Below, in pieces: positions 1-7,775 of a stretch of DNA of 64,000 bases (the first letter of the stretch is position 1; each line of letters begins with the position of its first letter). Made by a program: the position numbers and the translations under genes. Under the pieces are notes generated by a model that was not told the origin of the DNA, did not search any database, and was given only the letters and a program-made list of their open reading frames with translations. The stretch comes from Tianweitania sediminis. Lineage in GTDB: Bacteria; Pseudomonadota; Alphaproteobacteria; Rhizobiales; Rhizobiaceae. Location of the stretch: contig NZ_JAGIYY010000009.1 of assembly GCF_017813335.1 (NCBI RefSeq), positions 1-64,000 on the forward strand. The letters are read 5' to 3'.

Positions 1-214
1 CTTCCGCGCTAGCCAGAACGATGGCTGAAACACCGAGGCTCCCGGCGAGGACGTGGACTAATCCGCCAAGCCCGTTACCGAAGCTGGACGAGATGCCTTC
101 GGCGCGTCCGCCAGCAAGGGTGCGTGCCGCGACATAGAAGATGCCGGGGCCGGGCGTGATTGCCAGCAGGAATGCGGCCGCAGTGTAGAGGGCGAGCTGC
201 GGGAAGTCGGGCAT
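1..214 (-). CDS. LysE/RhtB family amino-acid exporter, N-terminal part (runs off the window)
   Basis: Reading the minus strand from the ATG at 214 gives 71 residues that continue past the window edge. The start MPDFPQLALYTAAAFLL is a first membrane segment, followed by TPGPG at residues 20-24 and FYVAARTLAGG. This is the conserved first-helix/loop signature of LysE/RhtB translocators, inner-membrane proteins of about 200 residues that export amino acids or homoserine lactone-like metabolites. The rest of the protein is not visible, so the substrate cannot be judged. Its promoter must lie in the decayed stretch to the right. Confidence 0.8.
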   Translation of the reverse strand, partial: MPDFPQLALYTAAAFLLAITPGPGIFYVAARTLAGGRAEGISSSFGNGLGGLVHVLAGSLGVSAIVLASAE

Positions 215-245
215 GTCGGTCCTTGTCGAAGTCGGCGTTCGGAGG

Positions 246-419
246 TCAGCCGGTTATTTCCACGAGAGCAGCCTCGAGCCGGGGTAGTGCCTCCGCCGGG
301 ATCGGCAGAACCGGTTTCGACGGCGAAATTTGGGCGAGGCCAAACCTTTCGACCAGAGCGTAGTTCACCCGGAGCTGCCGCGCATCCTCGTCAATGACGC
401 GCCCGCGCAGGCTGGAAAG
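246..419 (-). pseudogene. C-terminal remnant of an enzyme, possibly DapA/aldolase family
   Basis: This minus-strand frame is closed upstream by a stop at 420-422 and ends at 246. It encodes 57 residues with good coding character, including RGRVIDEDARQLRVNYALV and a tail KPVLPIPAEALPRLEAALVEI. A tail of basic residue, PxLPL/I and a final amphipathic helix is typical of the dihydrodipicolinate synthase/N-acetylneuraminate lyase family, but the fragment is too short to be sure. No start codon and no upstream domain are present. A second open stretch (365-577, minus, another frame) may be a frameshifted continuation. Confidence 0.25.
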
Positions 420-677
420 TTAGCTGCCGTTGCCGGTCGCAGGGGTCGGAAGCACTCACCCCTGCTCGAGCATGGAAGACGAGTAGGCCCGCAATAGCGC
501 TCAAAACCAGCGGCTCTGGTCTTTTCGGCAAGCACGTCTAGCACCTTCGAAATGTCCTGCGTTATGCCGGCGGCCACACACTTTCGAGAGTGCTGGCCCG
601 CTTCCCCTCAGTTTATGCTTGCGACCTCATCTGGTTTGCGGATGATCTCAGTGAATCATGAGATGACCTGAGCGAAC
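420..677. other. Stretch without a recognisable gene
   Basis: Between the enzyme remnant and the regulator fragment there are only short unsupported reading frames. The minus-strand peptide GITQDISKVLDVLAEKT near 540-575 looks protein-like but matches no family I recognise. It may belong to the same decayed gene as the remnant at 246-419. I see no tRNA, clear promoter or repeat here. Confidence 0.4.
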
Positions 678-770
678 ATGAAGCTGGTTGCCATCGTAAT
701 TGGTGAGGGATTTCCGCTTCTTTCTCTGTCCCTCGTCACGGAGCCCCTCCGGCTGGCGAACCGGGAGAAG
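678..770 (+). pseudogene. N-terminal fragment of a GlxA-type (GATase1-like/AraC) regulator
   Basis: The ATG at 678 opens a frame starting [15 protein letters not shown] and running into [11 protein letters not shown]. This matches the start of GlxA-type AraC regulators, where a short beta strand is followed by a helix with the signature EPLRxANR; the intact paralogue at 61290-62288 has VEPLRSANRM at the same place. Homology stops at about 768, where the sequence passes into the acyl-CoA dehydrogenase in another frame. Only about 30 residues of a protein normally near 330 remain, so this is a scrap left by recombination. Confidence 0.55.
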
Positions 771-775
771 ATAAG

Positions 776-2029
776 TTGCTCTCCTTTATGGAAGAGCACA
801 TCTACCCCAACGAAGCTCGCCACCTTCGCGAAGCCGAAGACCTGGGCCCATGGTGCATCTACCCGATTGTCGAGGAACTGAAGCCGAGGGCAAAGGCGGC
901 GGGACTGTGGAACCTGTTCCTGCCGGAGTCCGCACATGGTGCGGGACTCAAGAACATCGAGTATGCGCCGCTTTGCGAGATCATGGGCCGGTCATTCCTT
1001 GCTCCGGAGGTCTTCAACTGTGCCGCGCCGGATACCGGCAACATGGAGGTGCTGGCACGCTACGGGACGCCGGAACAGCAGGACCAGTGGCTCAAGCCAT
1101 TGCTTGCCGGCCAAATCCGCTCGTCCTTTGCCATGACGGAGCCGGACGTGGCGTCGTCCGATGCCCGCAACATCGAAAGCGCCATCGTCCGCGACGGCGA
1201 CGACTACGTCATCCACGGCCGTAAGTGGTACACGACCGGCGCAACCGACCCGCGCTGCAAGATTTTGATCTTCATGGGCAAGACGGATCCTGGCGCCGAC
1301 ACCTATCGGCAGCAGTCGCTGATCCTGGTGCACAAGGACACGCCTGGGGTAACCGTGATCCGCTCCCTGCCGATCTTCGGCTACTACGGCGTGCCGGACC
1401 GCGCATCCGAAGTGACCTTCGAGAACGTCCGCGTGCCGGCTTCGAACATGCTGCTTGGCGAGGGACGCGGCTTTGAGATCGCGCAGGGACGGCTTGGACC
1501 AGGGCGGATTCATCACTGCATGCGCCTGATCGGCTTGGCGGAGCGCACCTTGTCGAAGATGTGTCGCCGCGCCGAGCAGCGCGTGGCCTTTGGCAAGCCA
1601 GTCGCCGAACAATCGGTGACACGCGAACGGGTGGCCGAAGCCCGCATCATGATCGAGCAGTCGCGCCTCCTCACCATGCGGGCTGCGCACATGATGGACA
1701 CGGTCGGCAACAAGGAGGCCAAGGCGGAGATCGCGATGATCAAGATCGCCGTGCCGAACATGGCCTGCACCATCACCGACTGGGCGATCCAGATTTTTGG
1801 AGGTGGTGGCACCAACAACGACTTCGGCATTGCGGCAGCCTATGCCAATGCCCGTCTGCTGCGCTTGGCCGATGGACCGGACGAGGTGCACCGCGACCAA
1901 CTCGCGCGCCTGGAATTCAGGCGGCAGCGCACCCTGGACAATCAGGGCGGAATCGCCAACTGGACCCCGGCACTTTCGAACAAGGCGCTCGGCCCGAACC
2001 TGCCCGGCGCCAAGGCTTCGGCCGCATGA
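776..2029 (+). CDS. Acyl-CoA dehydrogenase, N-terminally truncated and with an odd C-terminus
   Basis: Flavoenzyme of the acyl-CoA dehydrogenase family (ACAD10/11-like), which would oxidise an acyl-CoA to the enoyl-CoA. The first codon is TTG at 776; the frame is open upstream only to 707, without ATG and without homology, so the usual first 12-15 residues before [10 protein letters not shown] are missing. The flavin-binding region has [15 protein letters not shown] near residue 120 and GRKWYTTGA near 150. The C-terminal domain has [13 protein letters not shown] near 345 and [18 protein letters not shown], where the family normally ends. About 30 further residues overlap, in antisense, a GlcD remnant, which suggests a chimeric 3' end. 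Activity is doubtful. Confidence 0.8.
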   Translation: MLSFMEEHIYPNEARHLREAEDLGPWCIYPIVEELKPRAKAAGLWNLFLPESAHGAGLKNIEYAPLCEIMGRSFLAPEVFNCAAPDTGNMEVLARYGTPEQQDQWLKPLLAGQIRSSFAMTEPDVASSDARNIESAIVRDGDDYVIHGRKWYTTGATDPRCKILIFMGKTDPGADTYRQQSLILVHKDTPGVTVIRSLPIFGYYGVPDRASEVTFENVRVPASNMLLGEGRGFEIAQGRLGPGRIHHCMRLIGLAERTLSKMCRRAEQRVAFGKPVAEQSVTRERVAEARIMIEQSRLLTMRAAHMMDTVGNKEAKAEIAMIKIAVPNMACTITDWAIQIFGGGGTNNDFGIAAAYANARLLRLADGPDEVHRDQLARLEFRRQRTLDNQGGIANWTPALSNKALGPNLPGAKASAA

Positions 2030-2690
2030 TAGGCGTTGTGCCGCGCCTTCCAAAGCTTGGCGCGCTCCTCGGCAACCTTGGTCCAGCGGAAAGGCCCTCC
2101 AGATCAGCCGCAATCTCGGTAGAAAGTTCCGCCTGCTCGGCCACGCCTGTTTCAGAACCATGGAACTCAAGGAACAAGCAAGGCTGCTCGGGATAATCCG
2201 TCTTGTTGTAGCGGTTGATCGCCTGCATCTGCAGCGCGTTGACGAGTTGGATGCGCGCCACGGGAATGCCCATTCTGTACGGTGGAGATCACCGTGCGGC
2301 AGGCGGCGTCCAGCGTCGGGAAGGTGCAGATCCCGCCGGATATCGCCTGCGGGATTCCATACAGCTTGAGCGTCAGCGCCGTGATGATGCCCAGTGTGCC
2401 TTCTGATCCCACCATGAGCCGGGTGAGGTCGTAGCCTGCGCTGGTTTTCTTTGCGCGCATGGCGGTTTTCACGATCGTGCCGTCAGCCATCACGACTTCC
2501 AGCGCCAGCACATTGTCGCGCATCGTGCCGTAGCGCACGGCGTTGGTGCCGGAAGCGCGTGTGGCCGCCATGCCGCCTAGCGATGCATTCGCGCCCGGGT
2601 CGATCGGAAAGAAAAGGCCGGTGTCCCGCAGATGGACGCTGAGTTCTTCGCGCGTCAGGCCGGGCTTAATCGTGCAATCCAGGTCGTCCG
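2010..2690 (-). pseudogene. FAD-linked oxidase (GlcD/lactate dehydrogenase type), frameshifted and truncated
   Basis: On the minus strand, FAD-binding oxidase sequence starts without a start codon near 2690 (DLDCTIKPGLTREEL), continues with FFPIDPGANASLGGMAATR and GTNAVRYGTMRDNVL, and passes MVGSEGTLGIIT. Near 2275 the frame shifts to ARIQLVNALQMQAINRY and FLEFHGSE. Near 2100 it shifts again to GPFRWTKVAEERAKLWKARH. At least two frameshifts plus loss of about 100 N-terminal residues and the whole C-terminus make this a clear pseudogene. Its end overlaps the acyl-CoA dehydrogenase tail in antisense. Intact relatives oxidise D-2-hydroxy acids such as glycolate or D-lactate. Confidence 0.85.
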
Positions 2691-2877
2691 AATCAACGGA
2701 AAGCGCCTTTGTTTATGCAGCTGGTGTTGATGGTGATTCCACCAGCTGGCGCGTTTACCTGGCCTTCAAGGGAGAGCCGCCGACACCAAAGGGAATCATC
2801 GGCACCCGACGGGCTGCGCACAATTTGACAATCGTGCTCACTTCCTCGGGGCTTGGAACGTCCGCCGGGCAAATGTT

Positions 2878-3056
2878 ATTTGGATCATCGGGGAGCATTT
2901 CGGAGAGCCAATCAGGAGCCTCGTGATAGCGACCCTGTTAGGCGTTTCGACGCGTCAGCTCCAACGAAAGTTTGAACGGCACCTGAACCTTCCCCCCAAG
3001 CACTCTATGATGGAGTTACGACTTCAGCGTGCTCGCAATCTCATTCTGCAGTCGGA
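2878..3056 (+). pseudogene. C-terminal DNA-binding fragment of a GlxA-type AraC regulator
   Basis: In the frame containing the GTG at 2923 the sequence reads GEHFGEPIRSLVIATLLGVS, then TRQLQRKFERHLNLPP and MELRLQRARNLILQSE. This is the first helix-turn-helix and linker helix of an AraC domain; the intact paralogue at 61290-62288 has RRQIERLF and LEIRLDRARHLLIQSS at the matching positions. The second helix-turn-helix is missing because the sequence passes into transposase DNA just after 3056. It could be the other end of the gene whose start lies at 678. Confidence 0.65.
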
Positions 3057-3059
3057 ACA

Positions 3060-3535
3060 TGGAGGAGACCCGGTTTCGCCGGACAGTCGGCGGCTGGGTT
3101 TAGGCACTGAGCGCAGGAACTCGCGTGGTGAGCGAAACCTGAGACCGGAGTGCGGGTGAACTTCACAGTAGTCGTCGATCCAGCTAGCCATCAAGGCCAT
3201 GATGGTGTCGGCGTCTGGGAGGATGACGGTTGAAGCCTCCCGCTTCAGTGTTTTGACGAAACCTTCGGACATCCCGTTGCTCTTTGGGCTTCGAACCGGA
3301 GTGAAGAGCAGGTTACGATCCCAATCGTCTAACTGAGGGCGCTGGTTGGCAAAGGCGTTCTTAGAAGCTGACAACGTTATGGCCAGTGCCGCGGCGACCT
3401 GTGCGGTCTGCCTGGCGAGTAGGCGCTGCCATTATCCGACAGCCATTCAAGCCGGTGCGGGACTTTAAGGGTCTGGAAGCGGCGCTCGACGGCCGCCGCA
3501 ATCAGGTGATGATTTCGACCCTGCTGAACGGAACG
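3060..3535 (-). mobile_element. IS3-family insertion sequence remnant (transposase OrfB, C-terminal part)
   Basis: Minus-strand reading gives LIAAAVERRFQTLKVPHRLE and WLSDNGSAY (3440-3520), then after a disrupted stretch RSPKSNGMSEGFVKTLKRE and DDYCEVHPHSGLRFRSPREF (3090-3300). These are the DNG and SPxSNGMxExFVKTxKR blocks of the rve integrase core of IS3-family OrfB transposases. The final catalytic Glu block is present, but the first Asp region, OrfA and the reading frame around 3375-3430 are lost. Terminal inverted repeats could not be identified. The element is inactive and abuts an AraC fragment. Confidence 0.8.
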
Positions 3536-4204
3536 TCAGAGGCTTGGACATGGTCTTACTCATAGGCGTGTGCCTATGCCTTATCAGTTATGCCGCCTGT
3601 CCGGTCCAAAAAGGGCGCGCTCCAGAACAGGCGATCACCGAAATTGCAATGGCATCCGAGTTTACGTCTACCTCTCACTGTTCGATGGCCTACCGCGAGC
3701 ACGTTGGGAGCAGTCCGACCATGCAACGCGCTGTTCTCAACTGAGACTGAGCCTTCAATGTCCGCAATTTTGCTGAGCTAGTGAATGGAATTGCTTGGCA
3801 TGATGTCTGTACCGGCAGCGCTAAAAGGCTTGGATCATAAAGTGAACGCCGACGCTCGGGGACGGGGCGAGGCGTGTCAGACCTAACCAGCTCGGCGGTG
3901 TTAACATCCCGATTCACCAGCCGCCACACGGCGCCCATGGCGGACAGCCGCCCGCTGTGGTCTACTTCACCAGCATCGAAACCGATCAGCAGGGGCAGGC
4001 CGCTTTGAATGGTCTGGTGAGCTACTCCCCAATCTCAGGAAAGGTTTCGGCGTGACTTAAGCTACTCGGCATTACAATGGATCCAACTTGTCCAAGATTG
4101 GCGTGCAGCACACCTGATGAGCAGATTGCCACGTGATGCTGTTTCGGACGACTAAACTCTCTTGTCCCGTGCCCGGGCATCCGCAACGTTAACCTGGAAC
4201 GACT
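3536..4204. other. Long stretch without a recognisable gene
   Basis: About 670 bases separate the transposase remnant from the LysR gene. Several short frames exist on both strands (for example 3544-3744 plus, 3690-3938 minus), but none has family motifs, ribosome binding sites or convincing composition. The stretch is less GC-rich than the following operon and probably consists of decayed mobile or accessory DNA. The promoter of the LysR gene should lie near its right end. Confidence 0.5.
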
Positions 4205-5134
4205 GTGCTCGACCTCAAGCGGCTTCGTTATTTTCTCGCGATCGTTGAAACCGGCAGCCTCAACAAGGCGGCAGCGAATCTAGGTGTTGCGCAGCCGGCG
4301 CTCAGCCAGTCCATTGCCTCTCTCGAGGCCTACCTTGGTCTCAAGCTTCTTAACCGCTCCAGCACTGGCGTTGTTCCGACGGAGGCTGGTGGAACGCTCT
4401 ACCGTCATGCCGTGCAGATCACCAAGCAATTGGAACGCGCGGTAGAGGATGTACGCCGCGCGGACAGCCACCTTGAAGGCACGATCGTGATCGGCTTGCC
4501 GGTTTCCAACGCAGCGCTGCTTTCGCTGCCGATTGTTAAGGAAACCCGCGCGCGCCAGACTGGTATCCGCCTTCAGATCAACGCTACGCCTAGCCAGCTG
4601 GTAGTAGACATGATTCGACAGGGCCGGATCGATCTCGGCATCATCTTCGACGACGTGCTCGGCCCCGAGCTCAGCACCGAGCCGCTCATTGATGAGGAGC
4701 TTGTCTACTTTACCGCTGGCGACCAGCCGGACGGCGATCTTCCCGAAATCACGCTCCGCGCGATCGCTCGCCAACCCTTGATGATCCCCGGGCCGCCGAA
4801 TAGCATCTCGAAACGGCTGTCGGTATCCTTTGAGGCGATAGGCGAAGTTCCAAACATCATTGCCGAGATTGACGCGCTGTCTTCAATTATTGGCGGCGTG
4901 GCCGAAGGTCTGGCTGGTGCGGTTCTGCCGTGGGCAGCGGTGAAGCACAGCCCTGGAGCGAGGGTCAGCGCCTACAGAATTGCTGAGCCGAAGGTCGTGC
5001 GTCGCATGTACCTCTGCCACTCCGCCACTACGCCGCTGACTAGGGCAGGCGCAGTCGTCCACGACATCATTCTCAGCGAGACGCGCCAGTTGATAATGTC
5101 CGGCAGCTGGAAAGCTGCGACTCTAACTGTTTGA
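4205..5134 (+). CDS. LysR family transcriptional regulator of the adjacent CoA/TRAP operon
   Basis: A 309-residue regulator starting at GTG 4205. Residues 3-62 form the winged helix-turn-helix, with LRYFLAIVETGSLNKAAANL and AQPALSQSIASLEAYLGLKL. The remainder is the substrate-binding domain of LysR proteins, with typical GTIVIGLPVSNAALL and DLGIIFDD segments. It precedes, on the same strand, the crotonase/CoA-transferase/TRAP/ligase operon. The 120-base gap between them contains a strong LysR-type inverted repeat, so it most likely activates that operon in response to the imported acid or its CoA ester. The same-strand arrangement is less usual than the divergent one. Confidence 0.9.
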   Translation: MLDLKRLRYFLAIVETGSLNKAAANLGVAQPALSQSIASLEAYLGLKLLNRSSTGVVPTEAGGTLYRHAVQITKQLERAVEDVRRADSHLEGTIVIGLPVSNAALLSLPIVKETRARQTGIRLQINATPSQLVVDMIRQGRIDLGIIFDDVLGPELSTEPLIDEELVYFTAGDQPDGDLPEITLRAIARQPLMIPGPPNSISKRLSVSFEAIGEVPNIIAEIDALSSIIGGVAEGLAGAVLPWAAVKHSPGARVSAYRIAEPKVVRRMYLCHSATTPLTRAGAVVHDIILSETRQLIMSGSWKAATLTV

Positions 5135-5141
5135 GCCGCGA

Positions 5142-5158
5142 TATAAGTCAAACTTATA
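5142..5158. promoter_or_regulatory. LysR-type operator, perfect inverted repeat
   Basis: TATAAGT-CAA-ACTTATA is a perfect 7-base inverted repeat with a 3-base spacer. Its core ATAAG-N5-CTTAT fits the T-N11-A rule of LysR-type binding sites. It lies just after the LysR stop codon and about 100 bases before the crotonase gene, the position expected for activation of that operon. Confidence 0.7.
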
Positions 5159-5255
5159 GGGGTCTTCCAAAGCGATATTTCCAGCCTTTCCCGACCTTCC
5201 CTATGCTTTCCCCACCGATGAAGCGGGCAACGGCGCCTGTTAGGGAGTTGTGATC

Positions 5256-6065
5256 ATGGACAGAGCTACGTCCGCGGCGGAAAGCCCATCGATCCTCATG
5301 GCGCGACCATCTGAGTTCATCGCTACCGTCACCCTAAATCGACCGCATCGTCATAACGCTCTCGACCATGCCGCCTGGGCAAGTCTAGCCGACACATTCC
5401 GGACGCTTGCGGGCGACGAGACCGTACGCTGCATCATCATCTTCGGAAGGGGGGGCAAAGCCTTTAGCAGTGGCGCAGACATCATCGAGTTCGAAACCGT
5501 TCGCAAGACGCGTGAACAGGCCGTCGTCTACGGCAATCATGTGGCTGACACGTGGAACGCGATCATCGACTGCCCGCATCCGATCATTGCCGCGATCGAC
5601 GGTATATGCGTGGGTGGGGGATTGGAACTGGCCTGCTTGGCCGACATGCGCATCGCCAGCACGAAGAGCCGGTTTGGCATGCCGCTAAAAAATCTGGGGC
5701 TCGTCCTCGCCTACCCCGAACTCAAGCCGATCTTCGATGTTGCGGGCGCGGTGAACACGCTCGAGATCCTGCTGGAGGGCCGCATCTTCGGAGCGGATGA
5801 AGCGCGCGACCGGTTTCGCCTAGTCAACCGAGTCGTCGCCGATGGCGAAGTCGAGTCTGAAGCGATGAAGCTGGCGGCGACAATCTCGGCCGGCGCACCC
5901 CTTTCCGCGCGCTGGCACAAGAAATTCATACGCCGGCTGATGCAGCCGGAACCTCTGAGCGCCGCAGATCGTGCCGAAGCTTTCGAATGCTTCGACACCC
6001 AGGATTTCCTGACCGGCTACAGCGCTTTCCTGAACAAGTCGAAACCGACTTTCACCGGACGCTGA
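5256..6065 (+). CDS. Crotonase-fold protein (enoyl-CoA hydratase/isomerase family), possible decarboxylase
   Basis: A 269-residue crotonase-superfamily enzyme acting on a CoA thioester. A GTG at 5250 is in frame, but AGGGAG at 5242-5247 is properly spaced only for the ATG at 5256. The oxyanion-hole motifs are present: FSSGADIIEF near residue 75, and VGGGLELACLADMR near 127, which keeps the first hydratase Glu. The second catalytic Glu, expected after the FGxP block, is absent: the sequence is RFGMPLKNLGLVL. Methylmalonyl-CoA decarboxylase shows a similar pattern (SMTPVNLGV). It heads an operon with a MatB-like ligase, so decarboxylation of a malonyl-type CoA ester is a reasonable alternative to hydration. 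Confidence 0.85.
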   Translation: MDRATSAAESPSILMARPSEFIATVTLNRPHRHNALDHAAWASLADTFRTLAGDETVRCIIIFGRGGKAFSSGADIIEFETVRKTREQAVVYGNHVADTWNAIIDCPHPIIAAIDGICVGGGLELACLADMRIASTKSRFGMPLKNLGLVLAYPELKPIFDVAGAVNTLEILLEGRIFGADEARDRFRLVNRVVADGEVESEAMKLAATISAGAPLSARWHKKFIRRLMQPEPLSAADRAEAFECFDTQDFLTGYSAFLNKSKPTFTGR

Positions 6066-6068
6066 ACC

Positions 6069-7310
6069 ATGAACGAACCCTTGACCACCCCCTCTCCTAC
6101 GGGTCCTCTTAAAGGCGTTAAAGTCGTCGAACTATCGATGTTCATGGCCGGCCCTACATGCGGCATTATGTTAGCTGATCTCGGGGCCGACGTGATCAAG
6201 GTCGAGCGGGTACCGGAAGGCGACGACACCCGCCGTTTTCGCCCACCCGAAATCAACGGCGAGGCGGCCGCCTTCCTGATGATGAACCGCAACAAGCGGG
6301 GCATCGCGGTTGATGCGAAGTCTCCGGAAGGATTGAAAGTCCTGCAGGACCTCTGCCTTTCGGCTGATATCGTGATCGAAAACTTCAGACCGGGCACGCT
6401 TGATCGCCTCGGCCTTGGCTATGCCGAGCTTGCCGTCCGTAAGCCAAGCCTCGTTTATGGCACGATCAGCGGCTACGGTCTGACGGGTCCGGAGTCCAAA
6501 CGCGCGGGCCTCGATCTCATTGCCCAAGCCTTTAGCGGGCTGATGAGCGTGACTGGGGAGGGGCCGGGGCGACCACCGGTCAAGGTCGGTGCTCCGGTTA
6601 GCGACACCACTGCCGGTATGTTGCTGGCGCTCGGCGTCACAGCAGCGTACGCGCATGTGCTGAAGACCGGCGAAGGGCAACATGTTGACACGTCGCTCAT
6701 CGAGGCGGCAATCACGCACAGCTACTGGCAATCGGCGATCACGCTGGCGACTGGCGAGACGCCGCATCCACTCGGCTCAGCACATCCATTAAGCTCACCC
6801 TATCAAGCTTTTGAGTGCGCAGACGGTTGGCTCGTCGTGGGGGCGCCGAACAACCTCAACTTCGGCCGCATTGTCAGTGTTCTTGGCATGCCAGGACTCG
6901 CAAGTGACCCGCGCTTCGAAAGTAATGCGATGAGGCTGGCCAACCGTGCCCTGCTGGCTGAAACAATGGCACCAGCCTTCCTTAAGCGACAACGTGCCGA
7001 GATCCTCGCGGAGCTCGACGCGCAGGGCGTGCCGTCCGGTCCGGTAAACACGGTGCCGGAAATGCTAGATCATCCGCAAACGCGAGCGCGAGATATGGTT
7101 GTTGCCGCCCCACATCCGGCCGGTGGCGAGGTGGAGACGATCGGCTGCCCGATCAAGTTCTCGAAAACGCCATCTGGTGTTTTTCGTGGTGCGCCGCTGT
7201 TCGGCCAGCACAATGAAGATGTCGCGCGCGAAATAGGCTATTCTGCAGATGAGGTTGCTGGAATGACCGAGCGTCGCGTGTTTCAGCAACAGGAAAAGAA
7301 CCATGGCTGA
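6069..7310 (+). CDS. CaiB/BaiF family (type III) CoA-transferase
   Basis: A 413-residue enzyme of the formyl-CoA transferase/CaiB family, which moves CoA between carboxylic acids through an aspartyl-CoA anhydride. The family start block KGVKVVELSMFMAGP is at residues 15-29 and LADLGADVIKVERV follows. The nucleophile is predicted to be Asp179 in APVSDTTAGM. RNKRGIAVD and FRPGTLDRLGLG are further family blocks, and the length is usual. It starts four bases after the crotonase stop and overlaps the thioesterase-like gene by eight bases, so it is cotranscribed. The partner acid cannot be read from the sequence. Confidence 0.92.
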   Translation: MNEPLTTPSPTGPLKGVKVVELSMFMAGPTCGIMLADLGADVIKVERVPEGDDTRRFRPPEINGEAAAFLMMNRNKRGIAVDAKSPEGLKVLQDLCLSADIVIENFRPGTLDRLGLGYAELAVRKPSLVYGTISGYGLTGPESKRAGLDLIAQAFSGLMSVTGEGPGRPPVKVGAPVSDTTAGMLLALGVTAAYAHVLKTGEGQHVDTSLIEAAITHSYWQSAITLATGETPHPLGSAHPLSSPYQAFECADGWLVVGAPNNLNFGRIVSVLGMPGLASDPRFESNAMRLANRALLAETMAPAFLKRQRAEILAELDAQGVPSGPVNTVPEMLDHPQTRARDMVVAAPHPAGGEVETIGCPIKFSKTPSGVFRGAPLFGQHNEDVAREIGYSADEVAGMTERRVFQQQEKNHG

Positions 7311-7722
7311 ACCTATTGGAGAGCTGGAAGTCGGCAGCATCGGCGAGGTTGCAATCACGGTCGACCCGACGATGACTGCCGCCGTGTTCGCGCAAGGCGA
7401 AGACGAAAGCTTTCCGGATGTTCTCGCCACGCCCTTCATGATCGGCGCGATGGAGCGCGCTTGCGCTTCCTTGATGGCGCCGCTCTGCGCGCTTGGCACG
7501 CTTTCGGTGGGCGCCAAGGTTGAAGTAGCGCATTTTGCGCCTACACCGGTGGGCGCCATGGTTCGCGCCTTTGGCAAATTTGCCGGTCGCGAGGGGGCGC
7601 TGTTCTGGTTCGATGTTTGGGCGGAAGACGAGGGCGGCAAGATCGGCAAGGGACGGCACGCGCGTGCCTTCGCAGAGGCAGATGCGATTGTCGCAAAAGC
7701 TGAAGAACGCATGAAGAAATAG
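7303..7722 (+). CDS. Hotdog-fold thioesterase-like protein (FlK type)
   Basis: A 139-residue protein resembling the fluoroacetyl-CoA thioesterase FlK group of hotdog proteins. It has an N-terminal strand EVAITVDPTMTAAVF, a helix with TPFMIGAMERACASLM near residues 45-60, and LGTLSVGAKVEVAHFAPTPV followed by GAMVRAFGKF, the usual strand pattern. It probably hydrolyses, or merely binds, a CoA ester made by the CoA-transferase or ligase, preventing CoA from being trapped. It overlaps the preceding gene and is followed after 53 bases by the TRAP genes. Catalytic residues cannot be assigned with confidence. Confidence 0.7.
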   Translation: MAEPIGELEVGSIGEVAITVDPTMTAAVFAQGEDESFPDVLATPFMIGAMERACASLMAPLCALGTLSVGAKVEVAHFAPTPVGAMVRAFGKFAGREGALFWFDVWAEDEGGKIGKGRHARAFAEADAIVAKAEERMKK

Positions 7723-7775
7723 ACGAAGACCGGGCGGTTGAGGAGCCGCGCGAAACCATAACGGGAGGAAACGCC

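Noticed and set aside
992-2170. A 392-codon open frame on the minus strand opposite the acyl-CoA dehydrogenase
   Set aside because: No motif; the plus strand shows clear acyl-CoA dehydrogenase blocks over the same bases.
3544-3938. Short ORFs between the IS remnant and the LysR gene
   Set aside because: Several frames overlap on both strands, none with a ribosome site, motif or plausible composition.
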